Source: Bog-532 sp963742865 (GTDB lineage Bacteria; Actinomycetota; Actinomycetes; Streptosporangiales; Streptosporangiaceae). From it: a DNA stretch of 64,000 nt. The stretch spans positions 62,001-126,000 of the forward strand of contig CAVUNW010000035.1 of NCBI GenBank assembly GCA_963742865.1, given 5' to 3'. Shown here one piece after another: positions 7,997 through 17,758 of the stretch. Every line of letters starts with the position of its first letter. The first letter of the stretch is position 1. Position numbers and translations under genes: made by a program. Below the pieces are notes generated by a model that searched no databases, was not told where the DNA came from, and saw nothing but the letters and a program-made list of their open reading frames with translations.

Positions 7997-8980
7997 TCAT
8001 CGCAGGTTCGCCCAGACCATGGCGGACAGCCGGTTGATCGTGTCGATGCCGTACTGCTCGGTCGGGTTGCCGGTGGTGAGCACGGCCATCAGGTAATCGC
8101 GCCCGCTGCCCTTGACCCACCCGATGCTGTTGATCTGCCAGTTCGTTTTTGCACTGTTCAGCGGCAGCCAGCCGTCCTTCAGCGCGACCGTCGCCTGCAG
8201 CGGCACGCCGCCGGTCACCCCCCAGCGCTGCGCGGGAGTCACGTTCTCCATGAGGTCCAGCACGCCCTTGCGCTGCGCGTCGGTCAGCAGCGTGCTCGGC
8301 TCGACCACCTCGCGGAGCAGGGCGATCTGGTCGGCCGGGGTGGTGGTCGTCAGGCCCCATCCCGGCCACGCGAACCCCGGGCAGCTCACGCAGGATGAGG
8401 GCAGCGTGTGGGTGAGCCCGGCGGCCGCGTTGAACGACTGGATCTGCCCGGGCCCGCCCACGGCGTTCCACAGGCTGGTGGCGGCGGAGTTGTCGCTGTC
8501 CTCCATCATCCGCTGCGCCAGCGACCGATCCGGCGGCGCCGACGCCGAGCCGTCCCGCTGCTGCGCGTAGAGCGTTTCGAGGATGTCGAGCTTGACGATG
8601 CTCGCCTCTGCCTGGGGATGCCGGGGCCCGAGACTCCACGTCTGCCCGGTGCCGACGTCGTAGACCGCGGCCACCACGGTGCCGCTGCGGGAGGCGAGGT
8701 AGGAAGCGGCCGCCGTCCCCAGCGGGTTCTGCCGCGGGCGGGCGGGCGGCGAGGCAGACTGACCTTCGCCCGTGGCCTGCGGGGCGCCCTGGGCGGCCGC
8801 GGCCGGGTCGGTCGCCTTTGATATACCGGCCGGTGCGAGACTAGTCCGGGTGACAGCACGCCGGGCGGGTGCGTGGGCGTCACATCCCGGTAGTGCCGCC
8901 AGCAGCAGGATCGCCGTGGCAGCCGCACAGGCCCCCGCCGCACGTGAGGCCTTCGTACGCCGGGCGGGCGTCCCGTTCAC
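7997..8980 (-). CDS. Class A beta-lactamase-like serine hydrolase lipoprotein
   Basis: A 327-residue exported protein. A hydrophobic signal ends in a lipobox (L-P-G-C, about residues 22-25), so it is probably a lipoprotein. A long Ala/Pro linker follows, then a beta-lactamase-type fold: S-I-V-K with Ser127 and Lys130, S-D-N at 162-164, and K-D-G at 268-270 in place of KTG. The spacing from SxxK to SDN is shorter than in true class A enzymes and no clear omega-loop ExxLN is visible. It is therefore more likely a beta-lactamase2-family hydrolase or cell-wall enzyme than a resistance enzyme. The GTG at 8980 is preferred because GGGAGG lies just upstream. Confidence 0.8.
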   Translation of the reverse strand: MNGTPARRTKASRAAGACAAATAILLLAALPGCDAHAPARRAVTRTSLAPAGISKATDPAAAAQGAPQATGEGQSASPPARPRQNPLGTAAASYLASRSGTVVAAVYDVGTGQTWSLGPRHPQAEASIVKLDILETLYAQQRDGSASAPPDRSLAQRMMEDSDNSAATSLWNAVGGPGQIQSFNAAAGLTHTLPSSCVSCPGFAWPGWGLTTTTPADQIALLREVVEPSTLLTDAQRKGVLDLMENVTPAQRWGVTGGVPLQATVALKDGWLPLNSAKTNWQINSIGWVKGSGRDYLMAVLTTGNPTEQYGIDTINRLSAMVWANLR

Positions 8981-9108
8981 GTGCCAGCCTCCCGTCGCGA
9001 ACTGGCGCGCCTGTGTGAGGCGGACGCCCGGATGGAGCGCGGCTCCCGCGGACCGGGCAGCGGAGTGAACGAGGACCCGGATGGAGCGCAACGCGCACCA
9101 GAACCTTA

Positions 9109-9445
9109 TTGGTTCACGCCCCGGCGAGTGCGGCAGATTACATCGGCGAGTCCGCCCGGTTTGTCGACGCGCTGCGCAAGACGGCATCGCCAGAGGCCGC
9201 GAACCGCCGGGCGCTGACCGCCCCGGTATGGCTGGGCGTGCTGGGTGCCGTGACGGTGGCGGCCAGCTTCGCGGCGGTGCTGACCTACCCGCAGGACGTC
9301 CGGCGGCAATTCGAGACGATCCAGGAACGCCTGGTCAATGAGCCGCTCGTTGACGAATGTCCAGCCGTTCGGCGGCGGATACTTCTACACCATGCCGGGT
9401 GTGACCCACGCCGGTGACTGGTACGGCCGCACCCTGCTCAGCTGA
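9109..9445 (+). pseudogene. Remnant resembling DyP-peroxidase C-terminus behind a membrane segment
   Basis: The first frame (9109-9417) encodes a hydrophobic helix and then Q-D-V-R-R-Q-F-E-T-I-Q-E-R-L. At about 9358 the likely continuation switches frame to Q-P-F-G-G-G-Y-F-Y-T-M-P-G-V, ending at the TGA at 9443-9445. Together these resemble the last 50 residues of Dyp-type peroxidases (R-Q-F-x-x-I-Q-x-R-L, then G-G-G-Y-F-F-x-x-P-G-V). The haem-binding body is missing, so this is at best a 3' fragment joined to unrelated upstream sequence. The assignment rests on recalled family motifs and is uncertain. Confidence 0.35.
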
Positions 9446-9472
9446 TCCGCTCAGCTGATCCCGCTCAGCTGG
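9436..9472. repeat. GCTCAGCTGATCC tandem repeat
   Basis: Two full copies (9436-9448 and 9449-9461) and a partial third (from 9463) lie at the 3' end of the peroxidase-like remnant. Confidence 0.8.
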
Positions 9473-9494
9473 TCCTGGGAAAGCGGTCGAGGCG

Positions 9495-10343
9495 TCAGGG
9501 CTTGCGGGCCACGCCGCCGTACGTGTTCACCTCGCTGGGCATCGGCCGGATGCCGTTTCCCTCGGGTCGCCACTCGGACACCAGCACCACACCCGGGTCG
9601 ACGAGCTCCAGGCCGCCGAACGCGAGGTCGGCGAACTCTTCCGAGGTCCGGAGCGCGCCGCGCATGCCACCCTCCCGGTACGCCCGGCCGGCACCGGACA
9701 GGCCCTCCGGGTTGTGTTCTGCGGTCGCGTGCGAGGCCACCACATAACTGCCCGACGGCAGCGCATCCACCAGGGTCTGCACGATTCGCCGCGGCCCGTC
9801 CTCGTCCGGGATGAAGTGCAGCACGGCCACCAGCATGAGCGCGACCGGCCTGGTGAAATCGAGCGTGGATCGGGTGATGGGGTCGCCGAGGATCTTCTCC
9901 GGCGCCCGGATGTCGGCGTCCAGGTAGGCGGTGGCGCCCTGCGGGCCGCTCGCCAGCAGCGCCCGGGCGTGCGTGAGCACGATCGGGTCATTGTCGGCGT
10001 ACACCACGTGGGCCCCCGGCGTAATGGCCTGAGCGACCTCATGCACGTTGTTCGCGCTGGGCAGGCCGGTGCCGATGTCGAGGAACTGGGAGATGCCCGC
10101 CTCGCCCGCCAGGTACCGGACGGCCCGGCCCAGAAAGGCCCGGTTCTCCCGGACCGCGGTGCGGACCGTGCCCCAGCTTTCCAGGACTTTGCTGGCCAGG
10201 GCGCGGTCGGCGGCGAAGTTGTCCTTGCCGCCGAGAAAGTAGTCGTAGATGCGCGCCGGGTGCGGTCTGCTGACATCAATTTCGGCCGGTATCCCGGCCT
10301 CAGCGGACCGCTCACCCGGCACCCCGGAAGTCCCCGTCATCAT
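9495..10343 (-). CDS. SAM-dependent methyltransferase, DUF574 family
   Basis: A 282-residue protein matching the large actinobacterial DUF574 (PF04672) group. Family hallmarks are R-P-H-P-A-R-I-Y-D-Y-F-L-G-G-K-D-N near residues 25-41, the SAM loop F-L-D-I-G-T-G-L-P at about 83-91, and Y-A-D-N-D-P at about 115. Members are thought to methylate small molecules; substrates are unknown and genomes often hold many paralogues. The start at 10343 (MMTG) has a GAGAGCAGG box; the longer open frame upstream reads antisense to the Nudix gene. It is divergent from the Nudix gene with a gap of about 90 nt. Confidence 0.9.
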   Translation of the reverse strand: MMTGTSGVPGERSAEAGIPAEIDVSRPHPARIYDYFLGGKDNFAADRALASKVLESWGTVRTAVRENRAFLGRAVRYLAGEAGISQFLDIGTGLPSANNVHEVAQAITPGAHVVYADNDPIVLTHARALLASGPQGATAYLDADIRAPEKILGDPITRSTLDFTRPVALMLVAVLHFIPDEDGPRRIVQTLVDALPSGSYVVASHATAEHNPEGLSGAGRAYREGGMRGALRTSEEFADLAFGGLELVDPGVVLVSEWRPEGNGIRPMPSEVNTYGGVARKP

Positions 10344-10436
10344 GCCTGCTCTCACCCGCCCGCCCGCCGCGCTGTGGCCACCAGCGTACTGGCTGGCGGC
10401 ACCTAGGCTGGTGGAGATGAGCGGGTGGGTGCGGAG

Positions 10437-11003
10437 ATGAGCGGATGGATCATCTGCGAGGTGCATGGGCGGCATTGGGGCGTTCGGGGTGCGGCTGGCC
10501 TGCTGCCGTTCGCCGTCACGTCCGGCCGCGTGCAGGTACTGCTCGCCCTGCGCAGTCACGGCACCCATCAGGGCGGCACCTGGGGCACGATCGGCGGGGC
10601 CATCGAGCCCGGCGAAACGCCCTGGGAAGCGGCGGTCCGGGAAGCCAACGAAGAGGCCGGCGGCCTGGAGCTGGCCGAAGAGCAAGCCGCGGAGAGCCAC
10701 CGGTACGGCTGCGTCAGCGGATGGGCCTACGTCACGTTCCCCGTGCGGGTGCCCCCCGCCTCGCCCGTCACGATCCGGTCCAACTGGGAGACCAGCGACC
10801 TGCGCTGGATTCCCGTGGATGAGGTTGGCGGCTACCCGCTGCACCCCGCCCTGGCCGAGTCCTGGCCCGAGCTCCGCAAACTCATCGAATCGGCGGACTA
10901 CGGCAGCCGGTTAGCCGCGACCACGGAACGCCTGACCGGCCACGCAACCGCCGCCGGTAGAGCTGGACGAAACGGACAGGGTTGGCCGGGGCAGGCTGGG
11001 TAG
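10437..11003 (+). CDS. NUDIX hydrolase
   Basis: A 188-residue pyrophosphohydrolase. The Nudix box reads G-G-A-I-E-P-G-E-T then R-E-A-N-E-E-A-G-G (about residues 53-75), with the three catalytic glutamates present. The substrate (nucleoside-diphosphate derivative or oxidised nucleotide) cannot be told. The start at ATG 10437 follows GCGGAG; the same GGAGATGAGCGG motif also occurs 20 nt earlier in another frame. The last 25 residues are Gly/Arg-rich and poorly conserved. Confidence 0.88.
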   Translation: MSGWIICEVHGRHWGVRGAAGLLPFAVTSGRVQVLLALRSHGTHQGGTWGTIGGAIEPGETPWEAAVREANEEAGGLELAEEQAAESHRYGCVSGWAYVTFPVRVPPASPVTIRSNWETSDLRWIPVDEVGGYPLHPALAESWPELRKLIESADYGSRLAATTERLTGHATAAGRAGRNGQGWPGQAG

Positions 11004-11059
11004 AAAGTACTTCCGGAGGGTGGAAGCCAGCAGGCCACCCGAGCTGGGGGAACAGACCG

Positions 11060-12301
11060 ATGCCACCGAGCAGCGAACCGCCCGTGATCGTCGTGGGAGC
11101 GGGGGTCGCGGGCCTGGCCTGCGCGCTCGACCTGACGGCCGCCGGCGTGCCCGTCCAGGTCCTGGACGCCTCCGATGGCGCCGGGGGCCGGATGCGCACC
11201 GACCGGCAGCGAGGATTCCTGCTGGACCGCGGCTTCCAGGTGTTCAACACGTCCTACCCGCAGGTCAAGCGGCGGATCAACCTGGCCGCCCTGCAGCTGA
11301 GGCCGTTCACGCCCGGCGTCCTGCTGCACGCCGGGGACCGCCGGCTGCGGTTCGCGGACCCGACGCGCCAGCCCAGCGGCGCGGCGGACCTGGTGCGCGG
11401 GCGCCTGGCGCGGCCGTCCGACGCGATCGCGCTGGCGCGGCTCTGCGCCGCAGACATGCTGCTGCCGGTCAGCCTGATCAAACGGCAGCCGGACCGGGCC
11501 ACGTTCGCCGCGCTGACCGAGGCCGGCATCTCACCCGCGCTGTCCGAGCTGTTCTTCCGGCCGTTCCTGGCCGGGGTCTTCCTCGAGGACGAGCTGGAGA
11601 CGTCGGGCCGTTTCTTCCACCTGGTCTGGCGGAGCATGCTGCGGGGCACCCTCTGCCTGCCAAGGCGCGGCATCCAGGGGGTGCCGGAGCAGCTCGCGGC
11701 CGCACTCCCGGCCGGGACCGTTCGGCTGGAAACGCCGGTCCGCGCGCTCACCGAGGACGGTGCGGCGCTGGCGGACGGAACCGAAGCCCCCGCACGGGCG
11801 GTGATCGTGGCGACCGGCGCCGCCGAGGCCGCCGCCCTGCTCCCCGGCCTGAGCGTCCCGGCGATGCGGACCGTCACGACCTTCTACCACGCAGCGCCGT
11901 CGTCCCCGCTGGCCGAGCCGACCCTGCTCGTCGACACCGAACGCAAGATCCTCAACACGGTCGTGCTCACCGAGGTCACGCCCTCGTACGCGGCCGACCG
12001 CAGGGCGCTCGTCTCCTCCTCGGTGCTCGGCGACGCCAGCGGGCGTGAACCTGATGTCCGGGCGCGGCTCGCCGAGATGTACGGCGCCGAGACGGCCGGC
12101 TGGGAGCACCTGGCCACGTATCCCGTGCACGGCGCGCTGCCTGCGATGCCGGCGCCGCATCCGCTCAGCCTGCCCACCCGGATCGGGCCCCGCCGCTACG
12201 TCTGCGGTGACCACCGGGCGACCGGCTCGGTACAAGGTGCGATGGCGTCCGGGACCCGCGCCGCGCGCGAGTTCCTGGCCTGGGCGGACCGCGATTCCTA
12301 G
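11060..12301 (+). CDS. FAD-dependent amine-oxidase-like oxidoreductase
   Basis: A 413-residue flavoprotein. The N-terminal dinucleotide fold V-V-G-A-G-V-A-G-L-A (residues 10-19) and D-A-S-D-G-A-G-G-R-M-R-T motif (about 38-49) bind FAD. The C-terminal C-G-D-H-R-A-T-G-S-V-Q-G-A (about 380-392) is the conserved flavin-contact segment of phytoene desaturase/monoamine oxidase-type enzymes. The substrate is unknown; no carotenoid genes are adjacent. The start at 11060 follows GGGGGAA. A strong hairpin lies just downstream. Confidence 0.88.
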   Translation: MPPSSEPPVIVVGAGVAGLACALDLTAAGVPVQVLDASDGAGGRMRTDRQRGFLLDRGFQVFNTSYPQVKRRINLAALQLRPFTPGVLLHAGDRRLRFADPTRQPSGAADLVRGRLARPSDAIALARLCAADMLLPVSLIKRQPDRATFAALTEAGISPALSELFFRPFLAGVFLEDELETSGRFFHLVWRSMLRGTLCLPRRGIQGVPEQLAAALPAGTVRLETPVRALTEDGAALADGTEAPARAVIVATGAAEAAALLPGLSVPAMRTVTTFYHAAPSSPLAEPTLLVDTERKILNTVVLTEVTPSYAADRRALVSSSVLGDASGREPDVRARLAEMYGAETAGWEHLATYPVHGALPAMPAPHPLSLPTRIGPRRYVCGDHRATGSVQGAMASGTRAAREFLAWADRDS

Positions 12302-12308
12302 GAATGTC

Positions 12309-12341
12309 GCTGCCGGCGGCCCCCCTCAGGCCGCCGGCAGC
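12309..12341. terminator. Bidirectional GC hairpin terminator
   Basis: A perfect 12-bp stem (GCTGCCGGCGGC pairing with GCCGCCGGCAGC) with a 9-nt loop lies between the convergent ends at 12301 and 12360, so it can serve both genes. Confidence 0.8.
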
Positions 12342-12359
12342 GCTTGGTCTCCCTTGCGG

Positions 12360-13496
12360 TTAGCGCAGGACGTTCAGGGTGTTGCTGTCGTCGTTGACGA
12401 AGTAGACCTGACGCGGTTGTGCGGTCGTGGCCAGGCCGAACAGGGCGCCGCCAGGCGGGTCGGCGGTGTCCAGGTTGCGCACGGTTACCACCTTGCCGCC
12501 TTGGGTCAGCTCGATGAGGTTGTTGTCACCGGCATTGACGGTCAGCAGGTGGCCGTTGGGCGCGAGGACCAGGCCCAGCGGGCCGTTGAGGGGCGTGCCG
12601 GCCGAGACCGTCGCCGATGCGGCACCCGCGTTGACCGGGTGCGACCGGAATACCGCGTTCGGAATCCGCGCGATGCGGGAGTTGACGGTGTTGGCCACGA
12701 AGAGGGTCCCGTCGGAGCTCAGTGCGACCCCCGTCGGGCCGATGATCAGGGCCGCCGGGTCGGTACGGACGGCGATCCCGTTGGCGATCACCCTGCTGGC
12801 GATGACCTGTGGTTCCGATCCGGTCAGCTTCAGCGTCAGCCGGACCACGTTACCCTGGGTGGTGGTGGACGGCTGCCCGTTGGTGATGCCGTTCAGCACG
12901 TTGGAGACGAACACGTCGGCCACCGAACCGAGGTCCAGGGCGGTCGCGTCCCACGGGCCGTTGATCCCGTGACCGCGGATGACTTCCCGCACGTGACCCC
13001 ACGAGTCCAGGACGAACAGCTCGCCGGGCTTCATGGTCGCGGACATCCCGTCGGAGGTCGGCAGGCTGCCGACGATCACCCATCCCGAGCGCAGCGCCAC
13101 CAGCGCGGTGGTCAGCCCCACCCCGCCTGGAACGGAATTCGCCGGGATCGTCGCGAACAGCTTCTGGTGGCCGCCGGGCGACACCTCGACGATCGTGGTG
13201 CCCCGGCCCTGCTCGCCGCCGGTCGCGGCCGCCGTCGGCGCGTTGTTGAAGTTACTGACCAGCACATTTCCGGCGTCGAGCTGGCCCTGGCTGCGGGGAA
13301 CGATCGCGACCCCGTACGGATTGACGTCCCCGTTGGCCGGAATGGTGCTGGCTACCTTGGTCTGCGTGTGCAGGCCGCCGACGAAGGAACCGCCCCCTCC
13401 GGTGCCGGCCGCGGCCGGGAGCACCCCGGCTACGGTGGCCGCGGCGGCGACTGAGAGCAGCCCCACCGCTCTTTTCCTCACAAATCCCCTGCCCAT
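12360..13496 (-). CDS. Secreted NHL-repeat beta-propeller protein
   Basis: A 378-residue exported protein. Residues 1-30 are a signal peptide (basic N-terminus, Ala-rich core, cleavage likely after A-A-A). The rest has repeated propeller-blade motifs such as P-Y-G-V-A-I, G-P-T-G-V-A-L-S-S-D-G-T-L-F-V-A-N and G-P-L-G-L-V-L-A-P-N-G-H-L-L-T-V, typical of NHL/SMP-30-like six-bladed propellers. No catalytic metal ligands are recognisable, so a binding or structural role is as likely as an enzymatic one. It has its own promoter region upstream. Confidence 0.8.
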   Translation of the reverse strand: MGRGFVRKRAVGLLSVAAAATVAGVLPAAAGTGGGGSFVGGLHTQTKVASTIPANGDVNPYGVAIVPRSQGQLDAGNVLVSNFNNAPTAAATGGEQGRGTTIVEVSPGGHQKLFATIPANSVPGGVGLTTALVALRSGWVIVGSLPTSDGMSATMKPGELFVLDSWGHVREVIRGHGINGPWDATALDLGSVADVFVSNVLNGITNGQPSTTTQGNVVRLTLKLTGSEPQVIASRVIANGIAVRTDPAALIIGPTGVALSSDGTLFVANTVNSRIARIPNAVFRSHPVNAGAASATVSAGTPLNGPLGLVLAPNGHLLTVNAGDNNLIELTQGGKVVTVRNLDTADPPGGALFGLATTAQPRQVYFVNDDSNTLNVLR

Positions 13497-13747
13497 GCGC
13501 GTGTCTCCCTTGGCTCGCGGGTAACGTGTGCGATCGCACGCGCCCGCGCCAGGCCCCGGCCGGTTACCCGTCGCTCACTTTCACTACGGGAGGCAGCCGC
13601 TTTGGGATTGGACCTGTGCGGAATTGCGCGGGGAATTCAGGCCGCCGCGACGAAGGGACGACCGAACGGACCTATGCGGGAGTTCACCCGCGGGCACCCT
13701 GGCCCGTATGGGGTACCCGGTCTCCAGCGTGGCGCCGGGCGCGGTCG

Positions 13748-13786
13748 GGCGCCGGCGGTCAGGCGCCGGCGGTGGGCGCCGGCGGT
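13748..13786. repeat. GGCGCCGGCGGT x3
   Basis: Three copies of the 12-mer at 13748, 13762 and 13775 lie immediately 3' of the DUF779 gene. They are self-complementary in part and could form a hairpin cluster acting as a terminator. Confidence 0.7.
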
Positions 13787-14163
13787 CAGCTGCCGGCCGC
13801 GGCCAGTTCTTCCTCGGTGAACAGCCGCGAGCGGATGATGAACCGCACCCCCTCGGGGGCCTCGAGAGAGAATCCGCTGCCCCGGCCGGGAACGACGTCG
13901 ACGGTCAGGTGCGTATGCCTCCAGTACCCGAACTGGGACGCGGACATCCAGAAGCTGATCGGGCCTCGACCAACCCCTCGACCTCCAGGTCGCCGAGGTG
14001 CACATCGGACGGCCGGTGCGGAATTCACCCGTCCGGGTAGCACATCGGCGAACTGCCGTCGCAGCACCCGCCGGACTGGTGGAACATCAGCGGGCCATGC
14101 TGCCCGGTCAGCTGGCGCAACATGGCGGCCGCACCGTCGGTCACGCCGCTCGTGCAGGACCAT
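13786..14163 (-). pseudogene. DUF779 protein, frameshifted at several points
   Basis: Two frames together spell the DUF779 family: L-T-G-Q-H-G-P-L-M-F-H-Q-S-G-G-C-C-D-G-S (one frame) and W-M-S-A-S-Q-F-x-Y-W-R-H-T-H-L-T-V-D then F-S-L-E-A-P-E-G-V-R-F (another). The ATG at 14163 has an AAGGAG box. Restoring the family sequence needs an indel within the first ten codons, removal of one T near 14028, addition of one G near 14004 and addition of one C near 13966. DUF779 genes regularly lie directly downstream of acetaldehyde dehydrogenases of the ExaC type, as here. Either decayed or locally bad consensus. Confidence 0.75.
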
Positions 14164-14239
14164 TTCCGTCTCCTTTCTCCTTGACGGATGACCCGCTGGG
14201 TACCGATCGTCCCCCGGCGGGTCAGTCCGTCGCGGCTGG

Positions 14240-15774
<1,535 letters not shown>

Positions 15775-15832
15775 CTGGGAACCTCCAGTGCCGGGAATCA
15801 CATCGTGCGCTGGACAGTAGGCGGGTTGACGT

Positions 15833-15847
15833 TGCAACGGCGTTGCA
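15833..15847. promoter_or_regulatory. Perfect palindrome between ALDH and its activator
   Basis: TGCAACG-G-CGTTGCA is a 7-1-7 perfect inverted repeat about 60 bp upstream of the ALDH start and 190 bp upstream of the divergent GAF-domain regulator. AcoR-type activators bind TGCAAC/GTTGCA-like dyads, so this is the likely operator; the regulator-site link is inferred. Confidence 0.55.
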
Positions 15848-16033
15848 CGCGGCCCCGGCCCGGAAACGTCACCGTCACATCGATGCGGGCGCGGCTGGCG
15901 GGCGCGGCTGGCGTGGGCGGTGGGCGGCCCTCGCTTGCCGGGGCCACTGGGCGGAGTTACGATCGCCAGAGCCGCCGCGCGACCAGCACTAACGTTCGCT
16001 GCCGGTCGGCTGGAGGTGTATCGGAGCCCTCAG

Positions 16034-17556
16034 ATGACAGGTAAGCCCGCCCGGCCGCGCCCGGCCGCGGACCTGACGCCCGATCCACGCCAGCAATTCC
16101 GCGTCCTGCAGCAGGTGCACGATGCGGCGCTGAGTGGTTCCGTGCCGCCGGCGCCCGCCAGGTCATTGATCGCCGAGTCGTGGGAGCGGTCGCTGGCCGC
16201 GCACATCGATCCGGACGACTACCGGCCGCCGCTCGTGTACGCCCCCGACGAGATCGCGGACGTCCGGGCCGCTCATCCGTTGCACGTCGTGGTGCCGCTG
16301 CTGCGGAAGATGCTGGTCGACATCGCGGACGCCTCCCAGCACATCATGATCGTTACTGACGTGCACGGCACCATCCTGTGGCGGGAGGGCGCGATAGGTG
16401 TGTGCCTGCGGGCCGACCCGGTGGGGCTGTGCGAGGGGACCCGGTGGGCCGAGGACGCCATCGGGACCAACGCGATGGGCACCACGCTGGCCGTGGACGC
16501 TCCGGTGCAGATCTATTCGGCCGAGCACCTGGTGCGGACGTACCACACCTGGAGCTGCGCGGCGGCGCCGGTGCATGACCCCGACACCGGCCGGCAGATC
16601 GGCGCGATCGATGTCAGCGGCTACCTGCAAGGGTTCCACCCTGCAGTGATCAGCCTGGTCACCGCGACCGCCGAACTGGCCGAGAGCGAGCTGCGCGAGC
16701 AGATGGCCATTCGCGACGAGCGGCTGCGGGCGAAGAACATGCGCCACCTGGCCGGGCTGCGCGGAGAGGTGGGGGCGTTGCTGACGCCGACCGGCCGGGT
16801 GCTGGCCGCCGAACCGGGCGAAGCGTGGCCGGCCCGGTCGACGTCCGGCCGGGGTCCGACACCGTCCTGCTCGACGACGGGCGCGAGGCGCTGCTGGAGC
16901 CCCTGCCCGAGGGCTATCTGCTGCGGCTGCCGCGGGCGGGGGCGGCCACCGCGCGCCGCCCGGCCCTGTCGCTGTCGTTCCTGCGGGAACGGCCGGTGGC
17001 CGTGCTCGACGGCCGCGAGCTGCCGCTCACCCTGCGCCGCGCCGAGCTGCTCGCCCTGCTGGCCCTGCATCCCGGCGGCCTGACAGCCGAGCAGCTGGCG
17101 CTCCAGCTGTACGGCGAGGACGGGAACCCGACGACCGCACGGGCCGAGGTGCACCGGCTCCGGGCCCAGCTGGGCGAGCAGGTCCTGCAGACCAAGCCGT
17201 ACCGGCTGCGGGCCGATATCGACGCCGACTTCCTCACCGCGCCCGCCGCCCTGCGCGACGGCCATACGCAGGCCGCCCTGAGCGCCTTCCAGGCCCCGCT
17301 GCTGGCGCGTTCCGAAGCTCCGGCGATCCGCGCGGAACGGGACGAATTCGTGGCCGCGCTGCGCCGGGCCCTGCTGGACCGCCGGGCCACCAGGGATCGG
17401 CGGGGCGTCGAGGCACTGTGGGACTACAGCCAGAGCGAGCCCGGGCGGGATGACCTCGAGGTCTTTGAGCGCCTCACCGCCGAGCTGCCCGCGCGTGACC
17501 CCCGCCACCCCGTAGCGGCCGCGCGCCTAGCTTTCCTGCTCGCCGACGACGCCTAA
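16034..17556 (+). CDS. GAF-domain (AcoR-like) transcriptional regulator, one frameshift
   Basis: The N-terminal half (16034 to about 16815) has the AcoR-type start S-W-E-R-S-L-A-A-H and a GAF domain ending in C-A-A-A-P-V-H-D-P-D-T-G. At about 16820 the frame must shift to continue as V-A-G-P-V-D-V-R-P-G-S-D. The C-terminal half then runs to 17556 with a winged-helix-like segment (L-T-A-E-Q-L-A-L-Q-L-Y-G then R-A-E-V-H-R-L-R-A-Q-L). No sigma-54 AAA+ domain is present; this layout is the actinobacterial form. It is divergent from the ALDH/DUF779 genes, so it probably activates aldehyde or alcohol oxidation. The single indel is probably a consensus error. Confidence 0.8.
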
Positions 17557-17596
17557 CGGGCCGCGAGCGGGGTGCACGGTTTACGCCAGGGACCTA

Positions 17597-17636
17597 TATC
17601 GGCGCACGCGGATGACTATCGGCGCACGCGGACGAC
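17597..17636. repeat. 20-bp tandem repeat x2
   Basis: TATCGGCGCACGCGGAYGAC occurs twice in direct tandem (17597-17616 and 17617-17636), ahead of the CTATCGAA cluster. Confidence 0.85.
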
Positions 17637-17644
17637 CGTCCCCT

Positions 17645-17682
17645 CTATCGAACGTCCTCTCTATCGAAACTATGATCGATAG
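17645..17682. promoter_or_regulatory. CTATCGAA motif cluster upstream of DUF222 gene
   Basis: CTATCGAA occurs at 17645 and 17661 (16 bp apart). The related ATCGATAG is at 17675-17682, and a looser CTATTCGAA lies near 17713. The surroundings are AT-rich compared with the flanking genes. This could be an operator array or a mobile-element end. Confidence 0.4.
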
Positions 17683-17758
17683 ATCTAGATTACCTTCGGC
17701 CGGTCTGATAGTCTATTCGAAACTGTCAGCGAATTTGCCGGGCTGGGGGAGGTGGGTC

